Below are positions 18,997-26,949 of a stretch of DNA of 64,000 nucleotides, piece after piece. The DNA lies in the NCBI RefSeq assembly GCF_036227485.1, contig NZ_CP109479.1, forward strand, positions 9,424,001-9,488,000, written 5' to 3'. A model generated the notes under the pieces. That model did not search any database. It had not been told where the DNA came from and worked only from the letters and a program-made list of their open reading frames with translations. Numbering within the stretch: the first letter of the stretch is position 1; every line of letters begins with the position of its first letter. Made by a program: the position numbers and the translations under genes. Source of the stretch: Streptomyces sp. NBC_01451 (GTDB taxonomy: Bacteria; Actinomycetota; Actinomycetes; Streptomycetales; Streptomycetaceae).

Positions 18997-19230
18997 GGTC
19001 CACGAGCGTCCATCGGGCAGATTACCCGAACAAAAGAAACACTACTCAGATTCCCCCGACCTCAGTCTTCACTCGGGCACTGGATGTTCATTCTGCCAGC
19101 CAGTCTCTCAGATGTCATAAATCGCGGCCTTCGTCAGCGCCATCATCAACAATGCCGGCGTCCTGCTGCCAGTGACCCGCTCGCCTAGAGAAGCGAACAC
19201 AAATTCATGAAACCGGAGGGAGAATTAACA

Positions 19231-19602
19231 ATGAGTGCGAATTCGCAGAAGAAGAAGTTTTACGCCCTGAACATGTTTGACGTGGTCGACTTGGAGAAGT
19301 ACCTCGCGTATTTCAGTCGTTTGCCCGAGGCGGCTCCGCAGTATGGTGGTCGAATGGTGGCGTTCGGTCGTTTCCGAGACAGCGTAGCCGGTGACATCGC
19401 GCCGCGGCAGGTCCTGTTTCTCGTTGAATGGGAGTCCGAAGAGGCGTTCATCAGCTTCCGGGACGATCCAGCCCTGGCCGACTTGCATCCGCTGCGGGAG
19501 AGCGGGGCGGCGTCCTATGTCTGGCAGACGTTCGATGGTGTCGATATGAGCGACCCCGCCAATGTCTCACTCGACGATGTACTGGCGGTACTCAAACCCT
19601 AA
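19231..19602 (+). CDS. DUF1330-like dimeric alpha/beta-barrel protein
   Basis: A 123-residue protein with ferredoxin-like fold features: a beta strand FYALNMFDVVD, a helix YLAYFSRLPEAAPQYGG, a strand GRMVAFGRF and a second repeat LFLVEWESEEAFISFRDDP. This matches DUF1330/NIPSNAP-like proteins. The start at 19231 has GGAGGGAG 9 nt upstream; an ATG eight codons earlier is less likely. Codon use (AAT, TTT, GAT) is visibly AT-richer than in neighbours, suggesting a separate origin. The 18997-19230 gap before it carries only a short SDR-like scrap (AIINNAGV at about 19130-19160). The function is unknown; related proteins act on small aromatic or polyketide intermediates. Confidence 0.75.
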   Translation: MSANSQKKKFYALNMFDVVDLEKYLAYFSRLPEAAPQYGGRMVAFGRFRDSVAGDIAPRQVLFLVEWESEEAFISFRDDPALADLHPLRESGAASYVWQTFDGVDMSDPANVSLDDVLAVLKP

Positions 19603-19636
19603 AAGCCCGCATCCCCACGGAGCCGAAGCCGGATGA

Positions 19637-19661
19637 GCCAGCCGACGAATCGTCGGCTGGC
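19637..19661 (+). terminator. Hairpin between DUF1330-like gene and TetR B
   Basis: An 11-bp perfect stem (GCCAGCCGACG / CGTCGGCTGGC) with an AAT loop starts 35 bp after the DUF1330-like stop. It is probably a terminator. An operator role for the TetR gene 89 bp downstream cannot be excluded, but it does not resemble the regulon palindrome. Confidence 0.5.
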
Positions 19662-19749
19662 GCGTCATGGCCCCGCGCAGTCTGTTCAACCAGCGCCCGG
19701 CCGAAGCCATGGACCGCCAGATTACGGAAAGCCGAGTAAGCCTCACATC

Positions 19750-20319
19750 ATGACTGAACAGGCGAATCCGACGTCCCGAGAGCGGCTGCTGGAGGCAGCG
19801 GCCACGCTCGCCTACCGCGACGGCGTCACTATCAGCGTCGAGGCGTTGTGCAAGGCGGCGGGGGTGTCCAAGCGCTCGGTGTACCAGCTGTTCGAGAGCA
19901 AGGGCGACCTGCTGGCGGCGGGCCTGGAGCGGCGAGCCGCTTCCTACGCCGCCCGTCTCCTGCCTGAGGCAGGAGACGGGCTTTCCGCCCGGGGGCGGAT
20001 CCTGCATGTCTTCGAGCAGTTGGAGTCGCAGGCGGGGGCGCCGGAATTCCGGGGCTGTGGGTACCTGGCTGTGCAGATCGGCCTGAGGGATCAGCGCCAC
20101 CCCGCCAGCCGGGTGGCCCACCGGGTCAAGGGGAACCTGATGGCCTTTTTCCGTGCCGAGGCCGAACAGGGCGGGGTGAGCGATCCGGGACGTCTGGCCC
20201 GGCAGCTGATGGTGGTCTTCGATGGCGCCAGCGCCCGTGCGGGGATCGGCGCCGACAAGCTGACGGGGCTCGTCGCGCCCATGGCGGCCTTCCTGCTCGA
20301 TGCGGCAGGCATGCGCTGA
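19750..20319 (+). CDS. TetR-family transcriptional regulator (paralogue B)
   Basis: A 189-residue TetR protein highly similar to paralogue A at 14092. It shares SRERLLEAAATL, YRDGV, LCKAAGVSKRS, ILHVFEQ, QAGAP and FRAEAEQGG, with DGASARAG near the C-terminus. The HTH spans about residues 12-56. The effector domain differs more than the HTH, which suggests a common operator and diverged ligands. The ATG at 19750 matches the length of paralogue A exactly; the open frame extends upstream without an SD. No copy of the regulon palindrome lies in its own upstream region, so it may not be autoregulated in the same way. Confidence 0.88.
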   Translation: MTEQANPTSRERLLEAAATLAYRDGVTISVEALCKAAGVSKRSVYQLFESKGDLLAAGLERRAASYAARLLPEAGDGLSARGRILHVFEQLESQAGAPEFRGCGYLAVQIGLRDQRHPASRVAHRVKGNLMAFFRAEAEQGGVSDPGRLARQLMVVFDGASARAGIGADKLTGLVAPMAAFLLDAAGMR

Positions 20320-20459
20320 CGCATCGCCTTTGGAGCTCCCCGGGCAGACGGATGCGCGTTGCGATGGAGCGTCGACAAACCTCCCTCCCGGCTCAACGGG
20401 AGGAAGGCGCAGGGCTCCGGCCGCACAGGTTCAACCCGTTGCGAAGAGTCCGGTGCCGG

Positions 20460-20637
20460 CCGACGCGTGTCTTCCGGGGTTGCGGACGACGGCCGGGCGC
20501 CGGTGCAGGGTTGCCGGGTCTCCGGTCATCCAGGCTGCCTGGCACCTGCATCTGTCCTGGCCGACCGTGATGGGCGCCTTCCGTGCCCGGGATCGTGAGG
20601 TCGTCGAGGTGCCACTGCCTGAGACCTTGCCGTACGG
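20460..20637 (+). pseudogene. ISL3-type transposase fragment
   Basis: A short frame reads GLRTTAGRRCRVAGSPVIQAA followed by WHLHLSWPTVMGAFRARDRE and PLPETLP. The pattern of an HTH with LSWPTV, a helix and a LPE motif resembles the middle of ISL3-family transposases. No start, catalytic DDE residues or inverted repeats remain. It abuts the NmrA operator. The rest of 20320-20459 holds nothing recognised. Confidence 0.45.
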
Positions 20638-20675
20638 AAACCGATCGGTGTAACGTGTTGGAAACCGATCGGTTT
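20638..20675. promoter_or_regulatory. Double TetR operator (copies 7 and 8) at the NmrA promoter
   Basis: AAACCGATCGGTGT (20638-20651, one mismatch) and AAACCGATCGGTTT (20662-20675) have the same 24-bp spacing, 104 bp upstream of the NmrA-like start. Confidence 0.75.
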
Positions 20676-20779
20676 TCCAGAGGGGTTCTCGATCGCCGGG
20701 CTGATGCAGAGCAGTCTCGAACGCACCGCGTCCTTCGCGTACTGATCACGTGCGTACTCAACCTCGGGAGTCGAACGCC

Positions 20780-21877
20780 ATGTCTTCTCACACCACCTCC
20801 AATATCTTCGTGATCGGCGGTACGGGGGCTCAAGGAATGCCCATCGTCCGCTCTCTTGTCGCCGACAAGAAATACTCCGTCCGGGTTCTCACGCGCGATT
20901 CCAGCTCCCCTCGAGCCCAGGCGCTCCTCGCGCTCGGCAACGTCTCCCTCCTCGAGGGGTCGTTCGCCGACGAGGACGTGCTGCGGGAAGGGTTTCGAGG
21001 CTGTGACGGCGTATTCATCAACATCGACGGATTCAACACCGGTGAGAAAACGGAGACCTACTGGGCGATCCGCAGTTACGAGATAGCGATTGAAGAAGGA
21101 ATCAAGTTCTTCGTCTACGGAAATCTCGACTACACCCTCAAGAAGTCCGGCTACGACTCGAGGTTCCGCACCGGGCATTATGACGGTAAAGGCCGCATGG
21201 CCGAATGGGTGCTGTTTCAAAATGAAAAGAACAGGGATCGGATGGGGGCAGCGGTCTTCACGTCAGGTCCCTACATTGAGATGGTGATCTCACCGCTCAC
21301 GCCCATGACGCCCAGCGTTGAAAACGGTGTCGTCACGTGGCGAGTCCCTCTCGGCGAGGGAGCCGTTCCTCACGTGGCACTGGAAGACTGCGGCTTTTAC
21401 GTGCGCTGGCTCTTCGATCATCCGGAGCGCGCGAATGGCATGGACCTTGAAGTCGCCATCGAGCACATGGCATATGCCGACATGGCTGCGGCGTTCGAGA
21501 AGGTCACCGGGCATCCGGCGCAGTACATCGACACTGATCTGGACACTTATTGGAACGCGCCGGACGTGAAGGGAATTGCTGATCAGCCTGCTGGTTACAA
21601 CGCCGATCCCAACGACAAAAGCACCATGAGCTTCCGGGACAATTTCACGGGCTTCTGGAATACGTGGAAGCACGGAATCATCACCCGGGATTACGCTCTG
21701 CTCGACGAAATCCACCCCAACAGGATCAGGAGTGCTGAGGAGTGGTTCCGCCGGGAGGACCAGGTGGGAAGGGAACTCGGTAAAGGCAGTCTCTGGGAGA
21801 GGGTCCAACCGGAGAACTGGAGCCTCGACTCTGCGATCCTCAAGAGCAGTGCCGATATGAGGACGGGCAAGTTGTAA
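20780..21877 (+). CDS. NmrA-family NAD(P)-binding protein
   Basis: A 365-residue Rossmann protein with N-terminal GGTGAQGMP (residues 12-20) and the NmrA-type lack of a YxxxK active site. Blocks FFVYGNLDYTLKKSGYDSRF, RTGHYDGKGRM and FTSGPYIEM, then DCGFYVRWLFDHPERANGMD, recall filamentous-fungal NmrA-like proteins more than typical bacterial ones. GGGAG 10 nt before the ATG at 20780 supports this start over an earlier GTG. GC content is lower than in neighbours (many AAA, AAT, GAA, ATT codons). It is controlled by the double operator. By family it is a redox or NADP(H)-sensing protein or reductase of an electrophilic metabolite; the exact role is unknown. Confidence 0.85.
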   Translation: MSSHTTSNIFVIGGTGAQGMPIVRSLVADKKYSVRVLTRDSSSPRAQALLALGNVSLLEGSFADEDVLREGFRGCDGVFINIDGFNTGEKTETYWAIRSYEIAIEEGIKFFVYGNLDYTLKKSGYDSRFRTGHYDGKGRMAEWVLFQNEKNRDRMGAAVFTSGPYIEMVISPLTPMTPSVENGVVTWRVPLGEGAVPHVALEDCGFYVRWLFDHPERANGMDLEVAIEHMAYADMAAAFEKVTGHPAQYIDTDLDTYWNAPDVKGIADQPAGYNADPNDKSTMSFRDNFTGFWNTWKHGIITRDYALLDEIHPNRIRSAEEWFRREDQVGRELGKGSLWERVQPENWSLDSAILKSSADMRTGKL

Positions 21878-22224
21878 ACGGGTGAGCGGTATGGCGGCTC
21901 GGTAGATGCTGAGCGATGAGTTGAATGTTCGTGATCTTCGCCGGGAGTTGCTGCCGGGGAGCGTACGGCTCCGCGGCGGTTCGTCCGACAGCGACGGCCG
22001 TGTCAGCGCAGGTCGTGCGCGTACGTGGTGACGGTGCTGGGGTCAGGTTCGGGAAAGCCCCGTACTCGCCGATCCCGGTGTCGCGGATGGCATTCGTGAA
22101 GCGGCCTGCCGGAGCTGGGCAGCGGTGACGGCCGTGGCGGCGGGACCGAGCCGGCGAGCGTCCGGCACTGCGGTCCACGAGGTGCGGCGAGGCGACGCAG
22201 CACGGGCATCGTCGACCGGCGGAC

Positions 22225-22311
22225 CTTCACGGTGCGATCGTCCAGACCGGGGCGGAGTCCTACCGCCTCGCCCACACCAAGGCGCAGGCCGAACGCGCCG
22301 CGGCCGGCTGA
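22225..22311 (+). pseudogene. Possible IstB-like (IS21 helper) C-terminal tail
   Basis: The frame LHGAIVQTGAESYRLAHTKA ends at a TGA and resembles the LxHxxIVxxxGxSYR end of IS21 helper ATPases. No upstream part is present. The rest of 21878-22488 carries no supported gene, so this gap is best read as mobile-element debris. Confidence 0.35.
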
Positions 22312-22488
22312 GCCCGTCCCCCGGTCAGGGGCGGCGGCTCCGGCGGTGCCGATGGCCCGCCGCCCCACCCACTCATGGCCGCCGGCGTGCCTTTCCCGGA
22401 CTGGCCCCTGGAGCGAGTGCGCCGCGTCGAGGCGGCGGGTGCCGAATCAGGGCTCGGGGGCAGGCGTGGTCCGAGAAGGTCTCGATCT

Positions 22489-22956
22489 TCAGGCCGGCTG
22501 CGTGCCGGTGCTGATCTGTTGGGTGAGCTTGAGCAGTTCTTCGACGTGGTAGATCTCGGTGATCTTGCCGTCGACAACGTGGACGATGTCGGTGCCGGTG
22601 ATGTCGACCGGGTTGCCGCTGGCGGCGAAGCCGAAGGCGTCTCCGGTGTGGGTCCCGGTCATCCGCCAGTGGAGGACCACCCAGCCGGCGGGAAGCTCCT
22701 GCTGGAACAGGATCCGGTGCTGCGTGCCGGTGAATCCGTCGCGGACCGCGGCGATCAGCACTCGCATGCCGTCGATGCCCGAGGCGGCGCCGTCAGCGGG
22801 GTTGTGGTCGATCACGTCGGGGGCGAACACCTCGTCCGCGCCTGCGACGTTGCCGGTGTCGTAGAGCTCAAGGTTGCGCGCGGCGACCCGCAACGCGGTG
22901 GTCGTGGCCGAGCGCACCATCTCGCTCGCGGTGTTGGCCGTAGTGATCGCGGTCAT
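22489..22956 (-). CDS. SnoaL-like / ester-cyclase-family protein
   Basis: A 155-residue NTF2-fold protein: a helical N-terminus, NLELYDTGNVAGADEVFAPD, VIDHNPADG, a conserved VVLHWRMTGTHTGD strand pair and a final IVHVVDGKITEIYHVEE. This is the SnoaL-like/ester cyclase signature used by polyketide cyclases and by many small-molecule isomerases and hydrolases. GGAG lies 6 nt before the ATG at 22956. It is transcribed divergently from an HxlR regulator 88 bp away, a common regulator-target pair, so its expression is probably controlled by that protein. Confidence 0.85.
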   Translation of the reverse strand: MTAITTANTASEMVRSATTTALRVAARNLELYDTGNVAGADEVFAPDVIDHNPADGAASGIDGMRVLIAAVRDGFTGTQHRILFQQELPAGWVVLHWRMTGTHTGDAFGFAASGNPVDITGTDIVHVVDGKITEIYHVEELLKLTQQISTGTQPA

Positions 22957-22999
22957 GAGGTTCTCCAAGGAGTGGGGGTGCGGGCTGCTCCGGCTATGG

Positions 23000-23032
23000 T
23001 TCCCTGAGGGAATCAGTTCCCTCAAATGAACT
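23000..23032. promoter_or_regulatory. Candidate HxlR operator in divergent promoter
   Basis: TTCCCTGAGGGAA (23000-23012) is a perfect 13-bp palindrome. It is followed by AGTTC-8-GAACT (23015-23032). Both sit in the 88-bp region between the divergent SnoaL-like and HxlR genes. Confidence 0.5.
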
Positions 23033-23044
23033 AATGGGGAGAGC

Positions 23045-23395
23045 ATGAGTGAGCTGGATCACCCTTTGCCGGAATGTCCGATCGCCCGGTTCCTGACCGT
23101 GCTGGACGGCCCCTGGGCGACGCTGATCGTGAGGGAGTTGCTGACCGGCCCGAAACGCTTCACCGAGCTGCGCGCCGGACTTCCGGGCATCAGCCCCAAG
23201 ACCCTGTCCTCACGGCTGCGACGATTCGTACTCCTAGGGCTGGTCACCCGCACGGCCTATCCGGAGATCCCGCCCCGCGTGGAGTACGAACTCACCCCGG
23301 CAGGCGCACGACTCGAGGTCGTGCTGGCCACCATGGGCGCCTGGGCCGAACAAGACCTTCCCCGCACTGGCGCGTTCCCTATCGAAGATCGGTAA
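23045..23395 (+). CDS. HxlR-family winged-helix regulator
   Basis: A 116-residue protein with the family core: ECPIARFLTVLDGPWATLIV, a helix-turn-helix FTELRAGLPGISPKTLSSRL and the wing GLVTRTAYPEIPPRVEYELT. The conserved N-terminal cysteine (C11) used for redox or electrophile sensing in several HxlR/YodB-type proteins is present. GGGGAG lies 4 nt before the ATG. It is divergent from the SnoaL-like gene and is likely both its regulator and autoregulated. Confidence 0.9.
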   Translation: MSELDHPLPECPIARFLTVLDGPWATLIVRELLTGPKRFTELRAGLPGISPKTLSSRLRRFVLLGLVTRTAYPEIPPRVEYELTPAGARLEVVLATMGAWAEQDLPRTGAFPIEDR

Positions 23396-23844
23396 CCAGG
23401 GCCCGCCGACTGCCCAGCCCCGAGCGTAAAAGAGTGATCAAGGCGACCGAAACAGCGCCTGACAGAACATTTCGGGCATAAAGGGCAACTGGCTGACGCG
23501 GCTTGGAGAATCCGGGCCCGCTGACGAGCGCTGACGCAGCGGCACAGTGACATCGATTCCCATCGACAATGATCATGAAAGCGCGCGCCAGATGACTCCC
23601 GAACTCAGGTCGAAACGGGAGAAGTGACACAGCCAATGGGGCTCTCTGAAAATGGCTCTGCTCGCGATTCCGTGAAAGAGCACACTCCGGTGGGTGTCAA
23701 CGGCCATTTGTAATCCCCGGTGGCGGCCAGATATCTCCCCGCCGTTCTGAGGACTCGTTCACCTCAGAGGCATCACGCCCTTCCCGGTGGTGGCTTCGGT
23801 GAGCCGGAACGATTCAGTCCACGCTGCACCGGGTCAAGTCGGCT

Positions 23845-24623
23845 GTGGTGCACGGAACCATCAAACATCGCGCGCCGTCCGCGTTCTTCCACGACGGGGA
23901 CGCGGACGTCGGCGTCGCGCTGCTTCCGACCTTCGTCGCCGAGGGAGAGAAGCAGTTCTACGAACCGACCACGGTCAAGGACCACATCCTCGCGAAGCTG
24001 AAGGGTTCCCGGGCGGGCCGAAAGAACCTCCACGGACCGCCGCCCTGCGAGAGAAAGGCGTGCCGATCCTCGGCTACGGCTTCGGGTGCGGCAATGACGG
24101 CGACTACCGCACCGTCCCGTTCGAGGCCCTGGCGCAGGCCTCCTAGCGGGCCCGGGCCGAGGGCTACCGGTTCACCGGCCACGCCGATGTGATCGAGGAC
24201 GTCACGGTCGCGCTCGCCCTGGGTCTCGTCTGCATCGACCACGGTTGGATGGGCGTTGACGACCCGGACGTTCTGCGCCGTCTCCGGGCCGGCTGTACAC
24301 CGATGCCCTTCGCGCCCACCGCGTACGCACTCGGCGGACTGGTCTTCCGGACCGGGTACGTCGACGCCTGGCGCATCCTGTACGAAAGCGGCGTATCGCT
24401 CGTGATCGGCGCCGACGACCGGAGATGTGCCAAACCGACCTTGCCCAGGAGTACGCGCTCATGGCCAATGCCCTACGGTGGCCGACCGAACAGCTGGGCG
24501 CCGCCGCGAAGCGTTCGCTGACACATGCGTGCTTCCCCGGCGGCGACGGCGCGGATGTGCGCGCACTGGTGCGCCGAGATCGACGCGCTCGTCGGCGATC
24601 CCCGCAGCCCGCACCGGGGGTGA
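23845..24623 (+). pseudogene. Adenosine-deaminase-like gene, frameshifted and amber-interrupted
   Basis: Pieces of one protein appear in three frames: VHGTIKHRAPSAFFHDGDAD at 23848, then KGVPILGYGFG up to a TAG at 24144, and HADVIEDVTVALALG with CIDHGWMGVDDPDVL after it. A frameshift near 24420 leads to EMCQTDLAQEYALMANALRW, and another to the final CAEIDALVGDPRSPHRG. The DHG, DDP and GTDL/TEY-like order matches adenosine/AMP deaminase C-termini. The damage (at least three frame changes plus one stop) makes it nonfunctional. The flanks 23396-23844 and 24624-24733 contain no supported gene. Confidence 0.6.
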
Positions 24624-24733
24624 CCGACGTGTCCCTCCGGTCGACGAGACCGTCCTGGCGAGCCGGATCTCCCGTGCCCGCCGGGCAGGGACCGCTGCGG
24701 CCGGTGAGGGAAAGAGGCCGGAGGCGATCGCCG

Positions 24734-25705
24734 TCACAGGTCGAGGACCAGGCGAGGTCCGCACGAGCGGGAGACGCAGATGAGCATGGTGTCGCCGGCG
24801 GCCCGCTCGTCCTCGGTCAGCAGTGAGTCGCGGTGGTCGGGCCTGCCGTCGAGTACGTCGGTCTCGCAGGTGCCGCACGTGCCCTCCCGGCAGGAGAAGT
24901 CGACCGGGATTCCGGCCTCCTCCAGGGTTTCGAGAACCGAGCGGTCCGCCGGCACGGTGAGGGTGAGCCCGGAACGGGCGAGCTCCACCTCGAACGCCTC
25001 GGCCGGGGCGTCGGACCCGGCGGCCGGGGCCGGGGTGAACCGCTCCACGCCCAGCGTGCCCGGGGGCCAGGCCGCGCACCGCTCCTGCACCGCCTGTAGC
25101 AGGGGTTCGGGACCGCAGGCGTGCACCAGGGTGTCCTCCTCGGGCACACCGAGGTGGGCGGTGAGGTCGAGGAGGCCGTACTCGTCCTGCGGCCGGACCA
25201 GGACACGGTCGCCGTACCGGGCGAGGCGGTCCAGGAACGCCATCGAGGTCCGGGTGCGACCGCCGTACAGCAGACGCCAGTCCGCCCCGGCTGCCTCGGC
25301 GGCCTCGACCATGGGAAGAATGGGCGTGATCCCGACGCCCCCGGCGATGAACAGATGGCGTGCGGCGGGCCGCAGCGGGAAGTTGTTCCGTGGTCCGCGG
25401 ACCCGCACGGTGGCGCCCTCGCACAGCAGGTCGTGGACGTACGCCGAGCCCCCGCGGCTCCGCGGCTCGCGCAGTACGGCGATCTGCCAGGTCTCGCGCT
25501 CGGCGGGGTCTCCGCAGAGGGAGTACTGACGGATCAGATCGCTGTCTCCGCCCTCCATGAGTACGTCGATGTGGGCGCCCGGAGTCCAGGTGGGGAGCGC
25601 TCCGCCGTCGGGGCGGCGCAGGGTGAGGGAGACGACGCCGTCCGCGGCGAGGGTGCGGGCGGTCACCGTGAGGGCCGTCGGGGCCGGGGACAACTGGTCG
25701 TTCAT
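24734..25705 (-). CDS. PDR/VanB-type oxidoreductase (FMN/NAD + 2Fe-2S) for a Rieske oxygenase
   Basis: A 323-residue phthalate-dioxygenase-reductase-type electron-transfer protein. The flavin-binding RQYSL is near residue 60, the NAD-binding GGVGITPILPM near 120 and HACGPEPLL near 200. The C-terminal plant-type 2Fe-2S site is CREGTCGTC near 272, with a last ligand near 310. It transfers electrons from NADH to a terminal oxygenase. Last gene of a four-gene minus-strand operon behind the thiolase (19 bp). The most likely partners are the Rieske oxygenases at 37487 and especially 43504, which has no own ferredoxin. Confidence 0.92.
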   Translation of the reverse strand: MNDQLSPAPTALTVTARTLAADGVVSLTLRRPDGGALPTWTPGAHIDVLMEGGDSDLIRQYSLCGDPAERETWQIAVLREPRSRGGSAYVHDLLCEGATVRVRGPRNNFPLRPAARHLFIAGGVGITPILPMVEAAEAAGADWRLLYGGRTRTSMAFLDRLARYGDRVLVRPQDEYGLLDLTAHLGVPEEDTLVHACGPEPLLQAVQERCAAWPPGTLGVERFTPAPAAGSDAPAEAFEVELARSGLTLTVPADRSVLETLEEAGIPVDFSCREGTCGTCETDVLDGRPDHRDSLLTEDERAAGDTMLICVSRSCGPRLVLDL

Positions 25706-25724
25706 GGTGGTTCAGCTCCGGGAT

Positions 25725-26915
25725 TCAGGCCTGCGTCGGTACGTGCAGCAACAGCGCGTCGCCCTGACCGCCGCCCCCGCACAGGGCCGCAGCGCCGGTG
25801 CCGCCTCCGCGCCGCCGCAGTTCGGCCGCGAGAGTCAGCACCAGCCGGGCTCCGGTCATGCCGACCGGGTGCCCGAGCGCGATCGCTCCGCCGTTGACGT
25901 TCACCCTGTCCAGGGGGACGTCCAGTTCCCGCACGGAAGTCAGGGCCACTCCGGCGAACGCCTCGTTGATCTCGAACAGGTCCAGGTCGGCGGCCTTGAA
26001 CCGACCGTCCCGGGACAGCGCGTCGCGGACCGCGCCGGCCGGCTGGACGAGCAGCGAGGGGTCGGGGCCGGCGACCGTGCCGTAAGCGCCGATCTCGGCG
26101 AGCGGGGTCAGGCCCTCGCGCCGGGCGCGCTCCGCGCTCATCACGACGACGGCCGCGGCGCCGTCGGAGAGCTGTGACGAGTTGCCGGCGGTGATGGTGC
26201 CCGCGCCGGAGAAGGCCGGTTTCAGACGCCCCAGGCTCTCGGCGGTGCTCCCCGGCCGTACGCCCTCGTCGGTGTCGACCACCGTCCCGCCCCGGCGGCC
26301 GGCCACGGTGACGGAGGCGATCTCCTCCGACAGCGCGCCCGACTGCTGGGCGTGGGCGGCCCGTTGGTGGGACAGCGCGCTGTACTCGTCCTGTTCCTCC
26401 CGGGTCAGGGCGAACGGCTGCTGGTAGCGCTCGGTGGCCGCGCCCATGGGGACCCCGTCGAAGGCGCAGACGAGGGCGTCGCGGTCGAGGGCGTCCTCCA
26501 CCGCGGCCGCGCCGTACTTCCACCCGGTGCGTGATCCGCGCAGCAGGTGCGGGGCGCCCGACATGGACTCCATGCCGCCCGCGACGACCACCTCGTGGCG
26601 CCCGGAGGTGATCATGAGGTCGGCCAGGGCGATGGCGTGCAGCCCGGAAAGACAGAGCTTGTTGACGGTGCTCGCGGGGACGGAGAACGGAATGCCGGCC
26701 CGGATCGCGGCCTGGCGTGCCGAGTTGGGGCCGGTCCCGGCCTGCACGACATGCCCCATGACGACGGCTTCCACGGCCGTCGGGTCCAGGTGGGCGGCGG
26801 CCAGGGCCGCACCGATGGCATGGGCGCCGAGGTCGACCGCGGACAGGGTGCTCAGGGCGCCCATCAGTTTGCCGATGGGCGTCCGGCTTCCGGCGACGAT
26901 GACGGATCCGGGCAT
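25725..26915 (-). CDS. Acetyl-CoA C-acyltransferase (thiolase)
   Basis: A 396-residue type II thiolase with the full catalytic set: Cys88 in NKLCLSGLHA, the His in NGGAIALGHPVGMTGAR near 350 and the Cys in ALCGGGGQGDA near 381. It cleaves 3-ketoacyl-CoA with CoA, or condenses acetyl-CoA in reverse. The upstream position of an acyl-CoA synthetase in the same operon favours catabolic use. 34 bp separate it from the phosphatase gene, consistent with a single transcript starting at 29136. Confidence 0.93.
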   Translation of the reverse strand: MPGSVIVAGSRTPIGKLMGALSTLSAVDLGAHAIGAALAAAHLDPTAVEAVVMGHVVQAGTGPNSARQAAIRAGIPFSVPASTVNKLCLSGLHAIALADLMITSGRHEVVVAGGMESMSGAPHLLRGSRTGWKYGAAAVEDALDRDALVCAFDGVPMGAATERYQQPFALTREEQDEYSALSHQRAAHAQQSGALSEEIASVTVAGRRGGTVVDTDEGVRPGSTAESLGRLKPAFSGAGTITAGNSSQLSDGAAAVVVMSAERARREGLTPLAEIGAYGTVAGPDPSLLVQPAGAVRDALSRDGRFKAADLDLFEINEAFAGVALTSVRELDVPLDRVNVNGGAIALGHPVGMTGARLVLTLAAELRRRGGGTGAAALCGGGGQGDALLLHVPTQA

Positions 26916-26949
26916 GGCCGGGACCTCCTGGGTGGGTGTGGACCGGAAT

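Noticed and set aside
19120..19190. Short SDR-like scrap AIINNAGVLLPV
   Set aside because: Only about 15 codons with no start, stop or flanking homology; too short to annotate.
23396..23844. Short frames between HxlR and the deaminase-like pseudogene
   Set aside because: No SD, no domain, and both strands are interrupted often.
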